Assembly (NCBI GenBank): GCA_023394415.1
Contig: JAEXAR010000002.1
Span: 1-59,718 of the forward strand
Origin: Bacteroidota bacterium
GTDB taxonomy: Bacteria > Bacteroidota > Bacteroidia > Flavobacteriales > Weeksellaceae
Length of the DNA: 59,718 nt
Direction of reading: 5' to 3'
Shown: positions 1-6,575 of the stretch, piece after piece
How positions within the stretch are numbered: position 1 is the first letter of the stretch
Layout of the letters: the number at the start of each line of letters is the position of its first letter
Position numbers and translations under genes: made by a program
The notes under the pieces: model-generated
What the model saw: the letters and a program-made list of their open reading frames with translations, nothing else
Databases searched by the model: none
Told to the model about the DNA's origin: nothing

Positions 1-551
1 ATAAATTCCTTCGGGAATTGATCTGGAGAGAATTTTTTATGATGTTGCTCTATCATTTTCCACACACCGTCACCAAATCCTTCAAGCCTAAATATGATCA
101 GGTGAAATGGGAGTTCGACGAAGATAAATTTAAAAAATGGTGCGAAGGTAAAACAGGTTTTCCACTTGTGGATGCTGGGATGAGAGAGCTTAATGAAACT
201 GGTTTCATGCACAACCGAGTTCGCATGCTCGTAGCAAGTTTTTTAATCAAAGATTTGCATATTGATTGGAAGATCGGGGAAGCGTATTTTGCCAATAAAT
301 TATTGGATTATGATCAAGCGCAAAATATTGGAAACTGGCAATGGGTCGCAGGTTCAGGTGCAGATGGTTCACCTTATTTTAGAGTTTTTAATCCATATCT
401 GCAACAGGAAAAATTTGATAAAAATTTTACTTACATAAAAAAATGGATCCCTGAATTTGGAACAGCAGAATATCCAAAGGAAATGGTTAACCACGATGAG
501 GAAAGAAAAAAAGCCATCGAGTACTATAAAGATGCGTTAAACAGTGATTGA
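1..551 (+). CDS. Deoxyribodipyrimidine photolyase/cryptochrome family, C-terminal part
   Basis: The reading frame is open from the first base and enters through a Lys-Phe-Leu-Arg-Glu-Leu-Ile-Trp-Arg-Glu-Phe-Phe stretch, so the gene starts outside the window and the TTG at 18 is not its start. The visible part is the all-helical FAD-binding domain of photolyases. Family hallmarks are GFPLVDAGMREL, the HNRVRMLVASFL block, the LLDYDQAQNIGNWQW segment that contacts FAD and the lesion, and an RVFNPYLQQEKFD tail. The enzyme repairs UV-induced pyrimidine dimers using blue light. The N-terminal antenna domain is missing here, so CPD photolyase cannot be separated from a related cryptochrome. The gene converges with the GreA/GreB gene, 22 bases away. 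Confidence 0.9.
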   Translation, partial: KFLRELIWREFFMMLLYHFPHTVTKSFKPKYDQVKWEFDEDKFKKWCEGKTGFPLVDAGMRELNETGFMHNRVRMLVASFLIKDLHIDWKIGEAYFANKLLDYDQAQNIGNWQWVAGSGADGSPYFRVFNPYLQQEKFDKNFTYIKKWIPEFGTAEYPKEMVNHDEERKKAIEYYKDALNSD

Positions 552-566
552 AATACTCATGTATTA

Positions 567-1132
567 AAATCCATCAGTACTTTATCGATACAATTTCAAA
601 TTGCTTTTCCGCTTTGCCCAATTTCAATGTCACGCGATCGCCGACCTTTCTGTCCATAAAGATTTTCGCAATCGGAGAGGTAAAAGCTATTTTTCCTTCT
701 GCAACATTTGCCTCATCGACGCCGACGATTTGATAATGCTGGACTTTGGGATCGGAATCAACCGTAAAGTACACTTCAGCACCGAACCTAACTATATTTT
801 TTGGCTGTTTGGCAAGGTTAAGAATTTTCGCAGACGAAATTCGATCGAGTAACAATTGCAATTTCGCATTGATTAAATTTACGGCAATGCGATTTTCATT
901 TTCGTCCGAAATTAAGGTATTGTCGCGCTCGTGAATCATTTGATCACGTTCGGCAAGTAACTGAGCGTATCCGATCTCTGTAACGAAGTTTACCGTACCG
1001 GGCGGTAAATCGGCACGCGGCGGAATCAGCGGAATTTCCTCCTTATCACCCTCTTTCACAAATCCTCTACTCATATATTCCAGTTATACATTTATTCCGT
1101 TACACTTAAAATTATTGATATGTTTTGAGTTT
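567..1132. repeat. Tandem duplication unit, copy 1 (GreA/GreB gene plus leader)
   Basis: A block of about 566 bases is repeated 922 bases further on, at 1489-2054. It holds the whole GreA/GreB gene, a few bases beyond its stop and about 58 bases of leader. Similarity ends abruptly on both sides: at AAATCCATCAGTA beyond the stop, and just after TTTTGAGTTTAAAA upstream of the start. The upstream break falls immediately before the putative -7 promoter box, so the copies share a leader but probably not a promoter. Confidence 0.85.
574..1074 (-). CDS. GreA/GreB family transcription elongation factor, copy 1
   Basis: This 166-residue protein has the Gre layout: an N-terminal helical hairpin (about residues 30-80, LLAERDQMIHERDNTL onward) and a C-terminal FKBP-like domain (about 95-166, with FGAEVYFTVDSD, then SPIAKIF and GDRVTLKLG). 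Gre factors bind in the RNA polymerase secondary channel and stimulate cleavage of backtracked RNA. An N-terminal extension of about 28 residues (MSRGFVKEGD, IPPRADLPPG) resembles GreB-like or polymerase-interacting members found in Bacteroidota. A second copy at 1496-1996 differs at about 12 of 166 positions by eye, mostly conservatively. A TATATTTG box at 1148-1141 lies 66 bases upstream on this strand. Whether it acts as classical GreA or as an Rnk/GreB-type paralogue cannot be decided from sequence. Confidence 0.85.
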   Translation of the reverse strand: MSRGFVKEGDKEEIPLIPPRADLPPGTVNFVTEIGYAQLLAERDQMIHERDNTLISDENENRIAVNLINAKLQLLLDRISSAKILNLAKQPKNIVRFGAEVYFTVDSDPKVQHYQIVGVDEANVAEGKIAFTSPIAKIFMDRKVGDRVTLKLGKAEKQFEIVSIKY

Positions 1133-1410
1133 AAAACTATCAAATATAAAGATTTAAAAGGGTCGATGACGATTTTATTTAAGGATAAAACAGCTGAAGT
1201 ATTTACTTCGAAATTTGACGATAGATTCGCATTAAATTACTTTTGTGGCGGCGGTGCAAATTTAGCTGGAGATTATCATAAAAAAAAGTAATAAAAGTTT
1301 TGTAAAAATAGCTGACCGATAAAGAAACTTCGGTTGATCGCTAGAAGTCCAAAAATGAAATTGTTGTTGAACGGAAGGTTATTTGGCATTATAGGTTTTA
1401 CCGTAAAAGG
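1133..1410. other. Spacer between the two GreA/GreB copies
   Basis: No convincing gene lies here. A 41-codon ATG-initiated frame on the plus strand at 1166-1291 starts MTILFKDKTAEV and ends with a Cys-Gly-Gly-Gly and a His-Lys-Lys-Lys tail. I do not recognise it. It may be a chance frame or the remnant of whatever separated the duplicates. The TATATTTG box proposed for copy 1 is at 1141-1148 (minus strand). Confidence 0.3.
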
Positions 1411-1452
1411 TTAAAAAAAACAAAAGAGACTTCCAGAAAGGTCTCTTTTTTT
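1411..1452 (-). terminator. Intrinsic terminator downstream of GreA/GreB copy 2
   Basis: An 8-bp stem (AAAGAGAC at 1423-1430 with GTCTCTTT at 1441-1448) encloses a 10-base loop and is bordered by an A-run on one side and a T-run on the other. It can therefore work in both directions. On the minus strand it lies about 45 bases after the stop of GreA/GreB copy 2, so it ends that transcript before copy 1. Confidence 0.75.
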
Positions 1453-1488
1453 TGCTCGCGGGTTTCATCCGTTTTTTCAAAACTTCAC

Positions 1489-2054
1489 AAATCCATCAGT
1501 ATTTTATCGACACAATTTCAAACTGCTTTTCCGCTTTTCCCAATTTCAATGTCACGCGATCGCCGACCTTTTTGTTCATAAAGATTTTCGCAATCGGAGA
1601 GGTAAACGCTATTTTTCCTTCTGCAACATTTGCCTCATCCACGCCAACGATTTGATAGTGTTGGATTTTGGGATCGGAATCAACCGTAAAGTACACTTCA
1701 GCACCGAACTTCACTATATTTTTGGGTTGTTTGGCAAGGTTAACAATTTTCGCAGACGAAATTCGATCGAGTAACAGTTTCAGTTTCGCATTGATTAAAT
1801 TTACGGCAATGCGATTTTCATTCTCGTCCGAAATCAAGGTATTGTCGCGCTCGTGAATCAATTTATCACGTTCGGCGAGTAACTGAGCGTATCCGAACTC
1901 CGTAACGAAGTTTACCGTACCGGGCGGTAAATCGGCACGGGGCGGAATCATCGGGAGTTCCTCCTGATCACCTTCTTTCACAAATCCCCTACTCATATAT
2001 TCCAGTTATACATTTATTCCGTTACACTTAAAATTACTGATATGTTTTGAGTCT
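1489..2054. repeat. Tandem duplication unit, copy 2 (GreA/GreB gene plus leader)
   Basis: This is the partner of the block at 567-1132. The nearly unchanged leader (ATATTCCAGTTATACATTTA and what follows) and the shared bases beyond the stop show that DNA larger than the gene itself was duplicated. Same-strand orientation and 922-base spacing fit an old tandem duplication or a gene conversion pair. Confidence 0.85.
1496..1996 (-). CDS. GreA/GreB family transcription elongation factor, copy 2
   Basis: This is a 166-residue paralogue of the gene at 574-1074. It has the same extension, coiled-coil hairpin and FKBP-like C-terminal domain. About 12 substitutions are seen, such as Gln for Lys near residue 11, Phe for Ile near 34, and Lys/Arg and Val/Ile exchanges. 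No gap or stop interrupts it. The conservative pattern argues that both copies have stayed under selection rather than one being a dead relic. It has its own terminator at 1411-1452. The region where copy 1 has a TATATTTG box reads only TTTATTTG here, so expression may differ. Confidence 0.85.
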   Translation of the reverse strand: MSRGFVKEGDQEELPMIPPRADLPPGTVNFVTEFGYAQLLAERDKLIHERDNTLISDENENRIAVNLINAKLKLLLDRISSAKIVNLAKQPKNIVKFGAEVYFTVDSDPKIQHYQIVGVDEANVAEGKIAFTSPIAKIFMNKKVGDRVTLKLGKAEKQFEIVSIKY

Positions 2055-2312
2055 AAAAAATTAACCAAATAAACTTAACCGTTTTAAGGCTATAAAGGTT
2101 TGCAAACCTGTACTGAAAAGCAGTTAACTACAAAGCACGAACCTCAGCCAACATCCTCAGAGACGCCATTGCTTCATGGTCTGTGTTGTAAATATAAATT
2201 TTTTAAGTCACTTAGCGTTCTTCAGACGCAAGAATAAAATCTTTACAAAATGTACAATTATTTTTCACACCGCCACTCAAATAGCATCTCTGTCTGTAGT
2301 TTTATATATTTT
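1997..2312. other. Intergenic region between GreA/GreB copy 2 and the Crp/Fnr gene
   Basis: These 316 bases hold no intact gene. They contain the copied leader up to 2054 and a 14-base perfect inverted repeat AGGTTTGCAAACCT near 2096-2109. A short minus-strand frame at 2128-2205 encodes a tail including HEAMASLRMLAEVRAL before a stop, with another stop not far upstream. It reads like the decayed C-terminus of a lost gene, but I cannot name it. Confidence 0.35.
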
Positions 2313-2873
2313 CTAAACCTCACTTCTTATCCTACTTAAAGTTTCCTGAGAAATGCCAAGATAGGAAGCTATCATCCCAAGCGGCGCACGTAAAAGTATA
2401 TCAGAATTATCTTCTAAAAGCTGAATATATTTTTCCTTTGCCGTCATATACTGCAAGGAATTGATGCGCCTTTCCATATTCGTCATCAGAAGTCCCAACA
2501 CACGGCGGCTGAAATTGGCTATTGTGAGCGAAGTTTCGCAGAGTTCTTCCATTTTCGAGTACCGGAAAAAAACAATCTCACTGTCTTCTATGGCTTCAAT
2601 GGAATGCCGTGCCGGAATTTTCTCAAAAATGGTGTCTTTATTCGCGAGGATGCTGTTTTCGGGGTAAAAATTAGTGGTGATGTCTTTTCCTTTTTCAAAA
2701 TAAAACGAGCGCAGAAGCCCTTTTTCTACAAAATACACCTTGCGGTTTAAAGTGTTTTGATCACTGATTACGGTTCCTTTTTTCACAGATATTTTTTCGG
2801 TCTGGCTGTTCAGAAAACTTCGGATATCATCGTCGATGGTGATGTAGGAGGCAAGCATTTCGGGAAAAGTCAT
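2313..2873 (-). CDS. Crp/Fnr family transcriptional regulator
   Basis: The 186-residue protein has an N-terminal cyclic-nucleotide-binding-type beta-roll (about residues 15-115, with KKGTVISDQN, VYFVEKGLLRSFY and FYPENSIL). A long dimer helix follows, then a C-terminal winged helix whose recognition helix reads GISQETLSRIRSEV. The chain ends right after that helix, which is common for the short Bacteroidota members. No Fnr-type Cys cluster is seen, so it is not an iron-sulfur oxygen sensor. Target genes are unknown. It is transcribed away from the GreA/GreB genes' upstream side, and the hydrolase terminator lies just upstream of it. Confidence 0.88.
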   Translation of the reverse strand: MTFPEMLASYITIDDDIRSFLNSQTEKISVKKGTVISDQNTLNRKVYFVEKGLLRSFYFEKGKDITTNFYPENSILANKDTIFEKIPARHSIEAIEDSEIVFFRYSKMEELCETSLTIANFSRRVLGLLMTNMERRINSLQYMTAKEKYIQLLEDNSDILLRAPLGMIASYLGISQETLSRIRSEV

Positions 2874-2894
2874 CAGGATTCAGTTTGTACAAAA

Positions 2895-2930
2895 ATAAAA
2901 ATAATGCCCCAAAAAATGAGGCATTATTCA
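2895..2930 (-). terminator. Terminator of the alpha/beta hydrolase gene
   Basis: A perfect 9-bp stem, AATAATGCC (2900-2908) with GGCATTATT (2920-2928), lies downstream of the hydrolase stop on the minus strand and is followed by a T-rich stretch on that strand. It separates the hydrolase from the Crp/Fnr gene. Confidence 0.7.
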
Positions 2931-2956
2931 CAAACTAAACATTAAAAAATAAACTA

Positions 2957-3955
2957 TTAAAAATCAATCTTTTGTAGCCAACTGAAAAGTTCGTCATACA
3001 CCTTTTCGCGCACCGGTTTCTTGGAAAGCACCAAATCGTGAATGCCGCCTTTTACGGGAATTATCGTGACATTCCCCTTAAAATTTTCAGCATTTTTATG
3101 AATATCCTTCACGTTCAGGATGATATCGGTGGAAGTCACTTCCTCATTCCAGACTTTTGGATAGCCCGATTTTTCAGAATGCATCACCAATACCGGAACC
3201 CTGAGTTCTGCGTTGCGGATTTCTTTCTGTGCACGGTGAATTGCACGGATAAAGCCAAAATTGACTTTACCGTTGGCATTGGGTTTCAGTTTTAAATCAT
3301 AATTCCATTCGCCCTTAAAATCTTTATGCAGGCTTTCACCATAGAAAGTGGAAAATCCACCGCCAATTTTCGTGTCAGGATAATGTTTTCCCAAACCGCT
3401 GATGATGGGAACCCCAATTTTTTTTGCCAGAAACCCCATATTGAAATCATAGAACGGACTGTTCACCCAAAGTCCCGCAATGTTCGGATTTCCAGCGTGA
3501 TATTTCATATACCGTGTCGTAATCAAGCCGCCGGTTGAATGCCCTGCCAACAGAATTTTGTGATGATTTTCAGCAGCAATGATTTTTAAAGCCTCATCGA
3601 TTTCGGCATTGTATTCGTCCAGATTTCTGACATTATTAAAAGTTTGATGCGGCAGATACGAACGCCCATTTTTTCTTAAATCCAAAGCATAAAAGTCAAA
3701 CCCTTTTTCATTGAATTTTTCAGCCATTTCCGCCTGAAAGAAATAATCGTTAAACCCGTGAATGTACAGCACTGCTTTATGGGTCGGACTTTCCGCTTTT
3801 TTGCGGATGATAGTTGCGGTAACTTCCCCTTCATAATCATTGGGAAAATTCAATGTTTTCTGCTCAAAACCGTTTCCCAAAATATCCGGCTTATATTCCT
3901 GCGAAAAGAACAACCCCGAAAGGAAAATCAGCAGCAGTAAAAAGTTGTTTTTCAT
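2957..3955 (-). CDS. Secreted alpha/beta hydrolase (serine aminopeptidase/lysophospholipase-like)
   Basis: I place the start at 3955, giving 332 residues, because that Met opens a clear signal peptide (MKNNFLLLLIFLSGLFFSQ). An upstream in-frame ATG at 4012 would bury it. The fold is that of the hydrolase_4/S33 group: oxyanion-hole motif YIHGFNDYF, nucleophile elbow GHSTGG with Ser140, and a late GGIHDLVLS supplying the likely catalytic His. Relatives are monoacylglycerol lipases, lysophospholipases and S33 aminopeptidases, and the substrate cannot be told. It has its own terminator (2895-2930) and is separated from the efflux operon by another, so it is probably a single-gene unit. Confidence 0.82.
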   Translation of the reverse strand: MKNNFLLLLIFLSGLFFSQEYKPDILGNGFEQKTLNFPNDYEGEVTATIIRKKAESPTHKAVLYIHGFNDYFFQAEMAEKFNEKGFDFYALDLRKNGRSYLPHQTFNNVRNLDEYNAEIDEALKIIAAENHHKILLAGHSTGGLITTRYMKYHAGNPNIAGLWVNSPFYDFNMGFLAKKIGVPIISGLGKHYPDTKIGGGFSTFYGESLHKDFKGEWNYDLKLKPNANGKVNFGFIRAIHRAQKEIRNAELRVPVLVMHSEKSGYPKVWNEEVTSTDIILNVKDIHKNAENFKGNVTIIPVKGGIHDLVLSKKPVREKVYDELFSWLQKIDF

Positions 3956-4017
3956 TGTCCAGTTGTTTGTTGAGGCAAAGTTCGGGCTGCTTTCTAAATT
4001 TGGCTTTGACATTTATC

Positions 4018-4048
4018 AAAAAAAACGTCCGGAAATTGCTTCCCGGAC
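4018..4048 (-). terminator. Terminator of the efflux operon
   Basis: CGTCCGG (4025-4031) pairs with CCGGACG (4042-4048), and on the minus strand the hairpin is followed by a run of seven Ts. It comes about 30 bases after the stop of the ABC permease gene, which is the last gene of the operon. Confidence 0.8.
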
Positions 4049-4078
4049 GAACAAACAAACTATAAAGCAATGAAAACT

Positions 4079-5332
4079 TTATATTTCTTGCGGTGTTGAG
4101 CCGTTTTCTTTGAGGTTATTTTCTGATTCTGTAATTTCATCGAAATCATCGCTTTCATCATCTTCTGAAATATGGTACTTTTTGTAGAGTGAATTGATTT
4201 TAATTTTAAGCGCAATCCAGCCTAATACAAAATACACTAACGCCAAAATTAAAAGATGGATGAAGTATTTTTGGGTTAAATAATCTGAACCACGCCCCAC
4301 AACCATAATTTTCAATGCCTCCAGATAAGGGGTCAAGGGAATAATGGAATTGAAATACTGCACAAACTGAGGCATCGCCGATGTTGGCCACGTAAATCCA
4401 CTTACAATGAACGCCGGAGAAGCAATCACCATCAGATATTGTGTCGCCTTCAGCGCATCCGGAACAATGATGCTGAAAAATACGCCCAGATTGGTGCACG
4501 CCACCACAAAAATGGCGGTCAGCAAAAAGAAATTGGGCACATTTACCGGTGCCGGAATTTTGAAATACAGACTGCACAGATAGAAAAACAGAATATTAAA
4601 ATTCGCAAAAATCCAGACAGGAAGGCATTTTATCGCCATCACCAAAATGGCATATTTGTGTTTTCCTGCAAAATCTTTGATGAAATTTTCGCGCTTAAAT
4701 TCAGTGGCAAAAGTAACCGCCATCGCCATTAAAATCACCTGTTGAAGCACCACTGCCATCATTGCGGGCCACATAAACACGAGATAGTTGCTCGTGGTGT
4801 TGAACAGCGTAATGTAATTGGCCTTGAACGGCTCGTATTGGGTTTTCGCGGCTTCGGCGGACATTCCTTTTCGCTGCAGGGCCTTGATTTCGGCACCGGC
4901 GGAAAAAGTTCCCAAAACCTGCTGAATTGCTTTCGAGGAAAAATTGGCGGTCAGAACATTGGAAGTATTGATGAACACATTGATTTCGGGATATTTTTTC
5001 TGCTGCATCATCGCCTCGAAACGTGCGGGAATTACCACCACCGCCGCGGCTTCTGTTTTTATGACTTCGTCCTTCAGATTGGTGGGCTCGTCGATGTAAT
5101 TCAGCACCTGAATCGTGGAATTGTCTTCCAGCATATCCACCACCTGCTGCGAAAGCGGCGTTTGGTCGTGGTTGATGACGATGACCGGAATATGGTCCAC
5201 TTTTCCTTTCTGATAGGTAAATCCGATCAGCAGCGCATAAAAAATGGGCGCCAGAAAAAAGACCGAAACCAGTGTTTTATTGGTAAAGAAGAGTTTGAAT
5301 TCCCTTCTTAATAAATAGCGTAGTTGTTTCAT
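4079..5332 (-). CDS. ABC-2 type transporter permease (YhhJ/YbhR-like)
   Basis: I start it at 5332 (MKQLRYLLRREFKLFFTNK), 417 residues. The longer frame from 5374 would translate the period-7 repeat just upstream. The protein has the ABC-2 layout: one N-terminal membrane helix (about residues 20-40), a large extracytoplasmic domain (about 45-190), then five helices in the C-terminal half (for example MAVVLQQVILMAMAVTFA and LILALVYFVLGWIALKI), ending in an acidic tail. Such permeases work with HlyD-type adaptors and TolC to expel drugs or lipidic compounds. It is the third gene of a tolC-hlyD-permease operon. No ATP-binding subunit is encoded nearby, so the motor must come from elsewhere or be absent. 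Confidence 0.85.
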   Translation of the reverse strand: MKQLRYLLRREFKLFFTNKTLVSVFFLAPIFYALLIGFTYQKGKVDHIPVIVINHDQTPLSQQVVDMLEDNSTIQVLNYIDEPTNLKDEVIKTEAAAVVVIPARFEAMMQQKKYPEINVFINTSNVLTANFSSKAIQQVLGTFSAGAEIKALQRKGMSAEAAKTQYEPFKANYITLFNTTSNYLVFMWPAMMAVVLQQVILMAMAVTFATEFKRENFIKDFAGKHKYAILVMAIKCLPVWIFANFNILFFYLCSLYFKIPAPVNVPNFFLLTAIFVVACTNLGVFFSIIVPDALKATQYLMVIASPAFIVSGFTWPTSAMPQFVQYFNSIIPLTPYLEALKIMVVGRGSDYLTQKYFIHLLILALVYFVLGWIALKIKINSLYKKYHISEDDESDDFDEITESENNLKENGSTPQEI

Positions 5333-5344
5333 AATGTTTGTATT

Positions 5345-5379
5345 GATGTACGATGTACAATGTACAATGTACAATGTAT
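5345..5379. repeat. Period-7 array upstream of the ABC permease gene
   Basis: Five heptamers lie head to tail: GATGTAC, GATGTAC, AATGTAC, AATGTAC, AATGTAT. The array ends 12 bases before the permease start (minus strand). It is the reverse complement in type of the array at 5482-5523, so the two could pair as the arms of one long hairpin across the spacer. Confidence 0.85.
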
Positions 5380-5481
5380 CGCTGCGAATGTCTGATCTAT
5401 TTGTTTAATTCTAAAAACTTGATAGGTATTCCATTTCGAATTATTTAGATTTTATTAATGCTCAATGCACCTCTTTTGTAA

Positions 5482-5523
5482 TACATTCTACATTGTACAT
5501 TTTACATTGTACTTTTTACAATC
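5482..5523. repeat. Period-7 array abutting the hlyD-like stop codon
   Basis: Six heptamers are readable: TACATTC, TACATTG, TACATTT, TACATTG, TACTTTT, TACAATC. The array touches the stop codon of the adaptor gene. TACATTGTAC here is the inverse of GTACAATGTA in the array at 5345-5379. Confidence 0.85.
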
Positions 5524-6483
5524 CTATTTTAAAGTCACATTCGAATTCACGAGAATATTTTCGGCAATACCCACATTGTCGGGCACGACTTTAATTTCAT
5601 ACACCGCATCTTCAGGGTTGTAGTCGGGGAAAGCCGTCGTGATGTCGGCATACTTTGCCAACTGTTTGATGGACACAATTTTTCCTGTGAGTTCCTTTTT
5701 GTTATAATTCACCACCATTTTTACGGGCATTCCTTTCTGATAGTTGGCTATTTTGCTTTCGGGAATCGTAAAACGGAAATAGGTCGTCTGCGGAATATAA
5801 CCGGAAAACAGGGCATAACCTGCCGTTGCGAGTTCGCCTTTGTTCAAAGAAATGGTTTCGATTTCCATATCGTTTGTAGCGATCACATATCTTTCAGAAT
5901 AAGCCACATTCACTTCCTGCAGAGCACCCATCGCCTGATTAGCCTGTCCTTCCGCCATTTCTATTTTTTCGTATCGCGTACCGATCTGCACATCGTGAAG
6001 TTCGGCATTTGCAGCGTCCAACTGTGCTTTAGCGCCTTGATATTTCGCAAAGGCCTCATCGTAATTTTGTGGTGAAAGCAGGCTGTCGCGATACATTTTC
6101 TGCGCCCTTCCGTAAGATTTTTGCGCATACTGAAACTGTTCTTGCAGCCCTTTCTGTTTCGCTCTCAACTGCCGCATTTGATCAGCGGTGGCGCCGTTTT
6201 TTGCCATTTTTACCTGCGCTCTTGCAGCAGAAGTTGCACCTTTTGCCTGTGCAATTTTTGCGGAAGCTTCCGGCACATCCAGTTTGGCAAGAGTGTCGCC
6301 GGCTTTTACGGTTTCGCCTTCTTCCACATAAATTTCTAAAATTCTGCCCGTTACTTTCGGGGCGAAAGACACCACATCTTTCTTCGTTTTACCTTCAATC
6401 GCACGTTCCGGCTGTTGTTTTTGGCAACCGTTCACACCAAGCAGCGTGAGGACGGTTAAGGTTTTTAATACTGTATTTTTCAT
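5524..6483 (-). CDS. HlyD/EmrA-type membrane fusion protein (efflux adaptor)
   Basis: This 319-residue periplasmic adaptor has a lipoprotein-type signal ending LLGVNGC with Cys20 as the lipid anchor. It shows the standard order: a first half of the biotinyl/lipoyl-like domain (VTGRILEIYVEEGETVKAGD, about 45-70), a long alpha-helical hairpin rich in Ala, Gln and Lys (about 75-180), the second lipoyl half with TISLNKGELATAGYALF, and a beta-barrel toward the C-terminus. It would link the inner-membrane permease (4079-5332) to the TolC-like channel (6576-7976). All three genes run in the same direction. Period-7 DNA repeats fill the spacer on each side. Confidence 0.9.
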   Translation of the reverse strand: MKNTVLKTLTVLTLLGVNGCQKQQPERAIEGKTKKDVVSFAPKVTGRILEIYVEEGETVKAGDTLAKLDVPEASAKIAQAKGATSAARAQVKMAKNGATADQMRQLRAKQKGLQEQFQYAQKSYGRAQKMYRDSLLSPQNYDEAFAKYQGAKAQLDAANAELHDVQIGTRYEKIEMAEGQANQAMGALQEVNVAYSERYVIATNDMEIETISLNKGELATAGYALFSGYIPQTTYFRFTIPESKIANYQKGMPVKMVVNYNKKELTGKIVSIKQLAKYADITTAFPDYNPEDAVYEIKVVPDNVGIAENILVNSNVTLK

Positions 6484-6515
6484 TGTTTTTGTTTGTTTAT
6501 TTTTGGTTGATGTTT

Positions 6516-6575
6516 GTCGGTTGTCGGTTGAGGGTCTCGAATCTCAAATTTCAAATTTCAAATTTCAAATCTCTT
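6516..6575. repeat. Period-7 array between the tolC-like and hlyD-like genes
   Basis: Heptamers run from GTCGGTT twice (6516-6529), through GAGGGTC and a degenerate unit, to ATCTCAA, then ATTTCAA three times (6548-6568) and ATCTCTT. The array ends one base before the tolC-like stop codon. The unit sequences differ from the arrays at 5345 and 5482 but the 7-base period is the same. Confidence 0.85.

Noticed and set aside
1166..1291. A 41-codon plus-strand frame between the two GreA/GreB genes
   Set aside because: A start and stop exist, but there is no signal, domain or context support. Chance frames of this length are common.
2128..2205. Short minus-strand frame ending HEAMASLRMLAEVRAL
   Set aside because: It may be the remnant of a lost gene, but it is too short, has no start and I cannot match it to a family. 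I mention it in the gap entry only.
4742..5311. A 189-codon plus-strand frame inside the ABC permease gene
   Set aside because: It lies wholly within a convincing minus-strand gene, has a His/Arg-rich low-complexity composition, no recognisable domain and no promoter or start context. It is a shadow of the real gene.
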